Shown: positions 17,099 through 23,375 of the stretch, piece after piece
How positions within the stretch are numbered: the first letter of the stretch is position 1
Layout: every line of letters begins with the position of its first letter
NCBI GenBank assembly: GCA_034440515.1
Contig: JAWXCF010000022.1
Coordinates: forward strand, 1 to 26,172
Direction of reading: 5' to 3'
Length of the DNA: 26,172 nt
Source of the DNA: JAWXCF01 sp034440515
GTDB lineage: Bacteria; Bacteroidota; Bacteroidia; CAILMK01
Notes under the pieces: model-generated
Told to the model about the DNA's origin: nothing
Database searches by the model: none
The model's input: only the letters and a program-made list of their open reading frames with translations
Position numbers and translations under genes: made by a program

Positions 17099-18058
17099 AT
17101 GGATCATAATTACTTTATTGATCAAGGTAAAAAAGCAACTAGAGACGGATTTGGAGAGGCGCTTCACCAATTAGGTGCTGAAAATGAAAGAGTTGTCGCC
17201 TTAACAGCAGATTTGGCCGAATCTTTAAAAATGGGGAAATTTAAACAAGATTTTTCTAGTAGATTCTTTCAGGTTGGTATAGCAGAGGCTAATATGATGG
17301 GAATTGCTGCGGGTATGGCTACTACCGGTTACATTCCTTTTACAGGAACATTTGCTAATTTTAGTACTGGTAGAGTTTATGACCAAATCAGACAATCAAT
17401 TGCTTACAGTGGGAAAAATGTGAAAATATGTGCCAGTCACGCTGGTTTAACTTTAGGTGAAGATGGGGCTACCCACCAAATATTAGAAGATATTGGATTA
17501 ATGAAGATGCTGCCAGGAATGACAGTTATTAATACCTGCGATTATAATCAAACTCTTATAGCAACTTTGGCAATAGCTCAATATAAAGGTCCAGTATATT
17601 TAAGATTTGGCAGACCGGCTGTACCTAATTTCACATCAACATCACAAAATTTCGAGATTGGTAAAGCAATAGTTATGAAAAAAGGTGCTGATGTAAGTAT
17701 CATTGCTACAGGACATTTGGTTTGGAAAGCATTACAAGCATCTAAAATATTGGCAGAAAAAGGAATTGATGCAGAAATAATAAATATACACACTATTAAA
17801 CCTTTAGATATTGCGGCTATCTTAATATCTATACAACACACAAAATGTGTTGTAACTGCAGAGGAACATCAAATGAATGGAGGTTTGGGTGATAGTGTTG
17901 CGCAACTAATTGTAAGAAACTTTCCGGTGCCTATGGAAATGGTAGCCGTGAATGATTCATTCGGTGAAAGTGGTAAGCCAGAAGAGCTAATGGTAAAATA
18001 CGGTCTAGATGTACCTAACATTGTTGCAGCTGCAGAAAAAGCTGTATCAAGAAAATAG
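17099..18058 (+). CDS. Transketolase, C-terminal (pyrimidine-binding) subunit
   Basis: Second half of the split transketolase. The 319 residues contain the pyrimidine-binding domain and the C-terminal domain. VALTADLAESLKMGKF opens it, QVGIAEANMMGIAAGMA carries the glutamate that activates TPP, and FTGTFANFSTGRVYDQIRQS, SHAGLTLGEDGATHQ and GPVYLRFGRPAVP follow in family order. The final domain has VSIIATGHLVWKALQA and VTAEEHQMNGGLGDSVAQL. It pairs with the 281-residue N-terminal subunit encoded at 14831-15676, despite the intervening vWA gene. The ECF sigma factor gene starts 19 bp downstream on the same strand. E1-beta of 2-oxoacid dehydrogenases and DXS share this fold, but the partner and motifs favour transketolase. 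Confidence 0.93.
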   Translation: MDHNYFIDQGKKATRDGFGEALHQLGAENERVVALTADLAESLKMGKFKQDFSSRFFQVGIAEANMMGIAAGMATTGYIPFTGTFANFSTGRVYDQIRQSIAYSGKNVKICASHAGLTLGEDGATHQILEDIGLMKMLPGMTVINTCDYNQTLIATLAIAQYKGPVYLRFGRPAVPNFTSTSQNFEIGKAIVMKKGADVSIIATGHLVWKALQASKILAEKGIDAEIINIHTIKPLDIAAILISIQHTKCVVTAEEHQMNGGLGDSVAQLIVRNFPVPMEMVAVNDSFGESGKPEELMVKYGLDVPNIVAAAEKAVSRK

Positions 18059-18077
18059 AAATAATATCAAAAAGTAG

Positions 18078-18626
18078 ATGACCAAACATATTGAGGATGA
18101 GGAATTGCTTAATATGTTGGCAGACAGTAATTCTCGGCAATATGCTTTCAGTCTAATGGTAAACAAGTATAGCAAAAAACTTTATCTTGTTATCCGTAGG
18201 TTAGTCATCACACACGATGATACAGATGATGTATTACAAAATACTTGGCTCCAAGTTCACAGATTCTTAGAGGGATATAGGCAGAATTCTAGCCTCTACA
18301 CTTGGTTATATAGAATAGCAGTAAATGAATCTCTTGCACATTTAAAGAAGGAGAAACGCAAGCGAATATTTTCTTCAAAGCCTTTTGATGAAGATCTTAA
18401 GAATGCGATATCATCTGGGGTTGATATTGATGCAGATGTATTGGAAAAAAAACTACAAATAGCCATAATCTCATTGCCGGAAAAACAAAGAGCCGTATTC
18501 CAAATGCGATATTTTGATGAGATGCCTTTTCAACAAATAAGTGAAATAATGGGAACAAGTGTAGGTGCCTTGAAGGCAAACTACCACTACGCTGCTAAAA
18601 AAATAGAAGAATATATGTTGGCTTAG
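18078..18626 (+). CDS. ECF-type RNA polymerase sigma factor
   Basis: A 182-residue sigma-70 family factor with only regions 2 and 4. Region 2 spans about residues 20-90 and includes DDTDDVLQNTWLQVHRFL (2.2, core binding) and SLYTWLYRIAVNESLAHLKK (2.3/2.4, -10 recognition). Region 4 (about 125-180) has LPEKQRAVFQMRYFDEMPFQQISEIMG and the recognition helix TSVGALKANYHYAAKKIEEY, the form common in Bacteroidota ECF factors. A gene for a one-TM protein follows 45 bp downstream, then a periplasmic protein gene. That order (sigma, membrane anti-sigma, sensor) supports an envelope-stress response. The specific ECF group and regulon cannot be told here. Confidence 0.93.
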   Translation: MTKHIEDEELLNMLADSNSRQYAFSLMVNKYSKKLYLVIRRLVITHDDTDDVLQNTWLQVHRFLEGYRQNSSLYTWLYRIAVNESLAHLKKEKRKRIFSSKPFDEDLKNAISSGVDIDADVLEKKLQIAIISLPEKQRAVFQMRYFDEMPFQQISEIMGTSVGALKANYHYAAKKIEEYMLA

Positions 18627-18671
18627 ATTAAACCTTTTAATCTTCATTTACTCTAAATAAGTATTAAAGCA

Positions 18672-19226
18672 ATGAAAAATATAGATAATCATAATGAGGA
18701 AAATAAATATCTCGAATCCCTAAAATCTTCTCTAAAAGGAGACCAAGTATTCAAAGTAGATGACTCTTATTTTAATACATTGAATGAGAATATTCAGAGC
18801 AGAATTAGTTATAAGTCTGCTAGGACTAAAGTTCCATTTAAGTTTATTTGGATGTCTGGTGCGGCTATGGCTAGTGTAATTGCACTAGTAGTAATACTTT
18901 GGGTACCAAAAACAAGTCAAATAAAGTCAACTGCGTTACAGCAGCCTGTAAAAATAGATAAAACTATGAAAGTTGAAAAGCCTGAGATAGAAATAAGCGA
19001 AGTTGACACAGATGATTATAAATTGGGTGATGAGGAATATTTACTATCAGAGTTAAACGTGAAACCAAAAACAAAAAAAATAGATAAAAAGGAAATTAAT
19101 AAATTGAAAACCAATGAACAGTCGAATGTCGAAGTATTGTCTAGTATTGATGAAATAGAAATTACCAAAGACGATGTATTAGATTATTTTGAAGAATCGT
19201 TAGTTCAAGAGGAGGGCATTTTATGA
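18672..19226 (+). CDS. One-TM membrane protein, putative anti-sigma factor
   Basis: A 184-residue protein with a cytoplasmic N-terminal part (1-56), one transmembrane helix (about 57-78, FIWMSGAAMASVIALVVILWV) and a charged, lysine- and glutamate-rich periplasmic part. The N-terminal segment holds LESLKSSLKGDQVFKVDDSYFNTLNENIQSRI. This resembles the short, zinc-free anti-sigma-like membrane proteins that follow ECF sigma genes in Bacteroidota, in which a phrase like FxVPxxYFxxL is typical. I see no HxxxCxxC zinc motif. Its last 4 bases overlap the start of the next gene (ATGA), so the two are translationally coupled. The role as anti-sigma is inferred from position and topology. Confidence 0.7.
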   Translation: MKNIDNHNEENKYLESLKSSLKGDQVFKVDDSYFNTLNENIQSRISYKSARTKVPFKFIWMSGAAMASVIALVVILWVPKTSQIKSTALQQPVKIDKTMKVEKPEIEISEVDTDDYKLGDEEYLLSELNVKPKTKKIDKKEINKLKTNEQSNVEVLSSIDEIEITKDDVLDYFEESLVQEEGIL

Positions 19227-19669
19227 AAAAATTAAAATTGCTTCTTTTCTTGTTTCTCTTTATCAGCCAATTAAGTATTGCACAAGGCAATGTTGTTAAA
19301 AAGCGAATAGTTATTGAGGCGTTTCAGAAAAGTATTTACGAAAGGGAAATGAACCTGACTGACGATGAAATGAATAAGTTTTGGCCAGTTTTTCAACAAA
19401 TGTCAGCTGAATTAAGGGCGAATAATAAAATCTTTAATAAATTGAAAATGAAAGCAATAGAGCCACTTGCTACTGATGTAGAACTGGAAGGTTATTTAGA
19501 TAAAATGTTAGATTTACAGCAAACTCAATTAGATGTTAAGAAAAAATATTATGCTGAATTTAAAACAGTAATCCCTATAAAAAAATTAGCATTTATTTAC
19601 AAAGCTGATAGAACTTTTAAGAAAGAGTTATTACAGAAAATCAAAGAACGTAGAGATGAAGCAGATTAA
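19223..19669 (+). CDS. Periplasmic Spy/CpxP-like protein, putative stress sensor
   Basis: A 148-residue exported protein. Residues 1-20 are a signal peptide (KKLKLLLFLFLFISQLSIA, cleavage before QGN). The mature part is all-helical and highly charged: EREMNLTDDEMNKFWPVFQQM recalls the LTxxQ-type helix of Spy/CpxP, and KLAFIYKADRTFKKELLQKI is a tail often seen in Bacteroidota relatives. It overlaps the putative anti-sigma gene by 4 bp and closes the sigma operon. By analogy with CpxP or CnrX it could sense periplasmic stress, or metal, and control the anti-sigma protein. Evidence is layout and sequence style, so the function is inferred. Confidence 0.7.
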   Translation: MKKLKLLLFLFLFISQLSIAQGNVVKKRIVIEAFQKSIYEREMNLTDDEMNKFWPVFQQMSAELRANNKIFNKLKMKAIEPLATDVELEGYLDKMLDLQQTQLDVKKKYYAEFKTVIPIKKLAFIYKADRTFKKELLQKIKERRDEAD

Positions 19670-19692
19670 TAATAAGTCATAGTTGCTTAGTC

Positions 19693-19700
19693 TAATTTTG
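19693..19700 (+). promoter_or_regulatory. Bacteroidota -7 element for the class III aminotransferase
   Basis: TAATTTTG is an exact TAnnTTTG match and ends 5 bases before the ATG at 19706. Transcription would begin at or within a base or two of the start codon, predicting a leaderless mRNA. Confidence 0.5.
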
Positions 19701-19705
19701 CAAAT

Positions 19706-20890
19706 ATGAATAGACTGCAGACTTTTTTAAAATATCAGGCTCAAACCAATACAATGCCCTTGGCGCTAGATGTAGCCCACTCTAAAGGTTCTTATATATA
19801 TGACCATTCTGGTGCAAAATATCTAGACCTAATTAGTGGAATAGGTGTATCTGCCTTAGGACATTCACACCCTGATATATTAGCTGCCATTCACAACCAA
19901 GCAGATAAGCATCTACACGTTATGGTATATGGTGAATATATTCAGTCTTCACCTCTACTATATGCTCAAGCACTTACTACAGACCTGCCAGACAATTTAA
20001 ACTGCGTTTTTTTTACCAATAGCGGAACAGAGGCAACCGAAGGAGCCTTAAAACTAGCAAGAAGGGTAACAGGGAAATCTAAAATTGTATCGCTGATAGA
20101 CAGTTACCACGGCAGCAGTATGGGTTCATTAAGTTTAGCTGGTAACAATAGTTATACAGCACCATTTCAACCTTTATTGCCAGATGTGGTACATATACCA
20201 GTAAATGATTTAGAGAGATTGATAGCAGCCTTTGATGAATCTGTTGCAGCCATAATTGTCGAACCTGTAAGGGCAGAAAGTGGTGGGGTTATATTGACTG
20301 AAGAATTTAGAATGACAGCGAGACAATTATGTAATGCTTATAATAGTTTACTGATTTATGATGAATGCCAGACAGGTCTATTTAGGACAGGTAGAATGTG
20401 GCAAGCAGGAGAATTTGATGTGGTGCCTGATATATTGTTGGCTGGTAAGTCTTTAGGGGGTGGTTTGCCATTAGGTGCATTTATATCTAGCAGAGAATTT
20501 ATGGCTACATTGTCTGAAAACCCTGCACTTGGACACATCACAACTTTTGGCGGGCACCCTTTAAGTTGTGCTTCAGGATTGGCATTTTATACAGCACTTA
20601 AAAACGAAATTTCAATTACGTCAATTGAGAATCTTCACAACATTATTCGCGATGGTTTACAACCACTTCATTTACACGGAATAGGATTGCTCCTGGCGTT
20701 AGAACTAGACACTTTTGACAACGTAACCTCCGTAATTTTAGACTGTTTTCAGCAAAATATACTAACAGACTGGTTCTTGTACAACAATCATTGCATTAGG
20801 TTAGCCCCACCACTAAACATTGAACCTGAAGATTTGAAAGCTGCCTGTACTGTAATTATGAATTCTACTAAGCGACTAGGGCTCTATTGA
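19706..20890 (+). CDS. Class III PLP aminotransferase (acetylornithine/4-aminobutyrate type)
   Basis: A 394-residue PLP-dependent aminotransferase of the family that includes acetylornithine, ornithine and 4-aminobutyrate aminotransferases. It has the gateway LISGIGVSALGHSHPDI, the PLP-phosphate segment TNSGTEATEGALKLAR, YHGSSMGSLSLAGN, and the cofactor aspartate in LLIYDECQTGLFRTG. The Schiff-base lysine lies near residue 248 in LAGKSLGGGLPLGAFI. All core residues are present and the length is typical. The substrate is not clear: no arginine-biosynthesis gene is adjacent, and an ArgD role is only one option. The last 15 bases overlap the end of the convergent accD gene. A -7 box directly before the ATG suggests it is transcribed independently of the sigma operon. 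Confidence 0.88.
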   Translation: MNRLQTFLKYQAQTNTMPLALDVAHSKGSYIYDHSGAKYLDLISGIGVSALGHSHPDILAAIHNQADKHLHVMVYGEYIQSSPLLYAQALTTDLPDNLNCVFFTNSGTEATEGALKLARRVTGKSKIVSLIDSYHGSSMGSLSLAGNNSYTAPFQPLLPDVVHIPVNDLERLIAAFDESVAAIIVEPVRAESGGVILTEEFRMTARQLCNAYNSLLIYDECQTGLFRTGRMWQAGEFDVVPDILLAGKSLGGGLPLGAFISSREFMATLSENPALGHITTFGGHPLSCASGLAFYTALKNEISITSIENLHNIIRDGLQPLHLHGIGLLLALELDTFDNVTSVILDCFQQNILTDWFLYNNHCIRLAPPLNIEPEDLKAACTVIMNSTKRLGLY

Positions 20891-21742
20891 TTTCTGTGCG
20901 TAAATAATGCTTAACAATGAAGCTAATTTATCTTTTAATGCTGCCCTATCTACGATAAAGTCAAGAAAACCGTGCTCTACCAAAAATTCTGCTGATTGAA
21001 ATCCTTCTGGTAAGTCTTTACCAATAGTTTCTTTTATAACACGTGGACCAGCAAATCCAATTAAAGCGCCTGGTTCTGAAATATTTAGGTCGCCTAACAT
21101 AGCAAAACTAGCTGTAACTCCACCTGTTGTTGGGTCAGTCATTAAACTAATATAGGGAACACCAGCTTTGTCTAGCAGTGCCAATTTCGCACTTGTTTTT
21201 GCCATTTGCATTAGTGAGAATGCAGCCTCCATCATTCTAGCACCACCAGATTTTGATATAATTAACAAGGGTACTTTATGCTCTAAAGCATAGTCTATGC
21301 TTCTAGCAATTTTTTCACCAACCACACTACCCATACTACCACCTATAAATGCGAAATCCATACAAGAGACCACTAAATCTTGTCCGTGAATTTTGCCAAC
21401 GGCACTACGCAGGGCATCTTTTAACCCAGTGCTTTTTTGTGCATCAATTAGCCTAGTGCTGTATGGTTTTTTATCGACAAATTTTAATGGATCAGCTGCC
21501 GATAAATTTTTATTTAACTCAGTGTATTTTCCATCATCGAATAATATCTTAAAATAAGACTCACTTCCAATCCTAAAATGATATCTATTCTCACACGGAC
21601 AAATAAAATAATTATCCTCTAACTCTCTAGTAGCTATTGCTTTTTTGCACTCTGGACACTTTGTCCACAAACCTTCGGGCACTTCTCTTTTTTCCTCAGT
21701 AGAGGTTAATATTCCTTCTTTTACCCTTTTAAACCAACTCAT
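20876..21742 (-). CDS. accD: Acetyl-CoA carboxylase carboxyltransferase subunit beta
   Basis: Beta subunit of the carboxyltransferase that moves CO2 from biotin to acetyl-CoA, the first step of fatty-acid synthesis; it works with AccA. The 288-residue protein has the family blocks GKIHGQDLVVSCMDFAFIGGSMGSVVGEKIAR, ISKSGGARMMEAAFSLMQMAKTSAKLA, SLMTDPTTGGVTASFAMLGD and GALIGFAGPRVIKET. The N-terminal zinc ribbon is altered: the first knuckle is CPEC (C29, C32), but the second reads CPC (C48, C50) followed by ENRYHFRIG, instead of the usual CxxC. The 3' end overlaps the convergent aminotransferase gene by 15 bp. The ATG contains the only CATG seen in the window. Assignment is secure; zinc binding is uncertain. 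Confidence 0.95.
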   Translation of the reverse strand: MSWFKRVKEGILTSTEEKREVPEGLWTKCPECKKAIATRELEDNYFICPCENRYHFRIGSESYFKILFDDGKYTELNKNLSAADPLKFVDKKPYSTRLIDAQKSTGLKDALRSAVGKIHGQDLVVSCMDFAFIGGSMGSVVGEKIARSIDYALEHKVPLLIISKSGGARMMEAAFSLMQMAKTSAKLALLDKAGVPYISLMTDPTTGGVTASFAMLGDLNISEPGALIGFAGPRVIKETIGKDLPEGFQSAEFLVEHGFLDFIVDRAALKDKLASLLSIIYAQKSIEP

Positions 21743-21781
21743 GATTCATATTGATTAATTTTTCTGATATTTTGGTAACAA

Positions 21782-21789
21782 CAAATATA
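21782..21789 (-). promoter_or_regulatory. Bacteroidota -7 element for accD
   Basis: Minus-strand TATATTTG is an exact TAnnTTTG match, 39 bases before the accD ATG. It begins 3 bases after the T tract of the fbaB terminator, so accD appears to restart transcription immediately after upstream transcription stops. Confidence 0.45.
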
Positions 21790-21792
21790 AAT

Positions 21793-21847
21793 AAAAAAAC
21801 CTGCAAGCATTTTCAAGCCAATAGACTTTACAAATTACTTACAGGTT
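21793..21847 (-). terminator. Rho-independent terminator after fbaB
   Basis: On the minus strand AACCTGTAAG (21847-21838) pairs with CTTGCAGGTT (21807-21798) with one G-T wobble, and the stem runs into a T tract (21799-21793). The 30-base loop is long. Orientation and position, 24 bp past the fbaB stop, fit termination of fbaB. Confidence 0.7.
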
Positions 21848-21870
21848 AACGGTTTTAGTTAAACTTTGGC

Positions 21871-22929
21871 TTAAGCTATTGTTACATCATTATTCAGATA
21901 AATATCTTGTATTGCATTTAACAATGCTATTCCGTTTTTCATATCTTTTTGGAACGACTTTCTACCACTTATTAATCCACTACCACCTGCACGTTTGTTA
22001 ATAACTGCTGTAGTAATTGCTTCAACTAAATCTGTTTCACCTTTACTTTCACCACCACTATTTATAAGTCCAGCTCTACCCATATAGCAGTTTGCTACTT
22101 GATATCTAACTAAATCAATAGGATTTTCTGTAGTTAGTTTCTCATAAACATCTTTATGCGTTTTTCCAAATTTAACTGCATTGTAGCCCCCATTATTGGT
22201 TGCGAGTTTTTGTTTTATAATATCTGCCTGAATAGTCACACCTAAATGGTTTGCCTGACCAGTAAGGTCTGCAGAATTATGATAATCTACTCCATCTACT
22301 TTAAAAGCGTTGTTTCTAGTGTAGCACCATAATATTGTAGCCATACCTAGTTCGTGTGCTCTTTCAAATGCAGCAGCTACTTCTTGTATTTGACGTGTAG
22401 ATTCTTCAGAACCAAAATAGATGGTTGCACCCACAGCAACAGCTCCTATATTCCAAGCTTCCTCTACGCTACCAAACATAATTTGGTCATATTTATTAGG
22501 ATAAGTTAAAAACTCATTGTGGTTAATTTTAACTATAAATGGAATCTTGTGAGCATATTTTCTTGAAACACTTGCCAATACTCCATAAGTACTCGCAACA
22601 GCATTACAGCCACCCTCAATAGCTAATTTTACGATATTCTCTGGATCGAAGTAAATTGGGTTTGGTGCGAATGATGCGCCTGCAGAGTGTTCGATACCTT
22701 GGTCAACAGGGAGTATGCTTACATAACCTGTATTTGCCAATCTACCAGCCCCATAAAGTGATTGAAGGCTTCTTAATACTTGATTGGAACGGTTACCAAT
22801 AGAAAAGATGCGATCAATAAAATCAGCACCAGGTAGGTGTAAATGTTCTTTTGCAATTGCAGTTGCCTTGTGGTTGAGTAAATTATCAGCTTCTTCGCCA
22901 AGTAATTCTGCTATCTTCGAGATATCCAT
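21871..22929 (-). CDS. fbaB: Class I fructose-bisphosphate aldolase, DhnA/FbaB type
   Basis: Schiff-base aldolase that interconverts fructose 1,6-bisphosphate with glyceraldehyde 3-phosphate and dihydroxyacetone phosphate. The 352-residue length matches E. coli FbaB (about 350). Recognised blocks are SILPVDQGIEHSAGASFAPNP (71-91), GCNAVASTYGVLASVSRKY, FIVKINHNE, the strand ending QADIIKQK whose K239 is the likely Schiff-base lysine, and AGLINSGGESKGETD with GGSGLISGRKSFQKD, the phosphate-binding part. Gene start is the ATG at MDISKIAELLG, 33 bases from a good -7 box. A hairpin terminator lies between it and accD downstream. It can serve in glycolysis or gluconeogenesis; direction cannot be read from sequence. 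Confidence 0.94.
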   Translation of the reverse strand: MDISKIAELLGEEADNLLNHKATAIAKEHLHLPGADFIDRIFSIGNRSNQVLRSLQSLYGAGRLANTGYVSILPVDQGIEHSAGASFAPNPIYFDPENIVKLAIEGGCNAVASTYGVLASVSRKYAHKIPFIVKINHNEFLTYPNKYDQIMFGSVEEAWNIGAVAVGATIYFGSEESTRQIQEVAAAFERAHELGMATILWCYTRNNAFKVDGVDYHNSADLTGQANHLGVTIQADIIKQKLATNNGGYNAVKFGKTHKDVYEKLTTENPIDLVRYQVANCYMGRAGLINSGGESKGETDLVEAITTAVINKRAGGSGLISGRKSFQKDMKNGIALLNAIQDIYLNNDVTIA

Positions 22930-22962
22930 AGAATGTTATTAGGTATCAATTATTAATTTGGG

Positions 22963-22970
22963 CAAATGTA
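22963..22970 (-). promoter_or_regulatory. Bacteroidota -7 element for fbaB
   Basis: Minus-strand TACATTTG is an exact TAnnTTTG match, 33 bases upstream of the fbaB ATG. The 139-bp gap holds this box and a plus-strand box for the divergent small membrane protein gene. Confidence 0.45.
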
Positions 22971-23050
22971 ATACTTTGCATTTATTGCACGAGTCATTAT
23001 ATGTTTATTCATCATTTTACTAATAGTTTTTAATTTCATAGGTGCTATTC

Positions 23051-23058
23051 TAATTTTG
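23051..23058 (+). promoter_or_regulatory. Bacteroidota -7 element upstream of the small membrane protein
   Basis: TAATTTTG is an exact TAnnTTTG match ending 10 bases before the GTG at 23069. It supports the short reading frame as a real gene and a very short leader. Confidence 0.45.
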
Positions 23059-23068
23059 TCACATACAA

Positions 23069-23347
23069 GTGGTAGTTAAAAATAATACTTACATTAATAA
23101 AAAAACTCAAAATAACTTGACTATATATATAGCTGGGTTAATTTCGCTTGCGTTTTGTTGGTGGTTTGGTTTGCCCACATTGACGTTGAGTATTTGGTGT
23201 TATTTTAGGCTAAAGTCGCTTGGATTTCAGAAAATAAAGCATAGCTTGCTATTATCCATTGTAATTACAGGCTTTATACTTAGTTTTTTATTTAGCATTA
23301 TTTTTTTAATCTCTTTGTTCAGTGGCGCTTACATAAGCCCATTTTAA
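23069..23347 (+). CDS. Small two-TM membrane protein (DUF4190/CCC-motif-like)
   Basis: A 92-residue protein with a polar start and two hydrophobic segments (about residues 18-42 and 56-87), split by a short basic loop (RLKSLGFQKIKHS). The phrase AFCWWFGLPTLTLSIWCYFRLKSLG resembles small Bacteroidota membrane proteins with a repeated glycine- and cysteine-rich helical hairpin; I do not recognise a specific family with certainty. The start must be GTG at 23069, since an in-frame TAA lies at 23051-23053 and there is no ATG in the frame. An exact -7 box 10 bases upstream supports it. It precedes the spermidine gene by 28 bp and may be in its operon. Function is unknown. Confidence 0.65.
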   Translation: MVVKNNTYINKKTQNNLTIYIAGLISLAFCWWFGLPTLTLSIWCYFRLKSLGFQKIKHSLLLSIVITGFILSFLFSIIFLISLFSGAYISPF

Positions 23348-23375
23348 TTTTTCAATTCATAATAAATTTATCAAT

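Noticed and set aside
14831..18058. The vWA gene as a mobile element insertion in a formerly intact transketolase gene.
   Set aside because: Both halves have proper starts and stops and normal subunit lengths, and no inverted repeats, target duplication or transposase were seen. Split subunits are a normal state.
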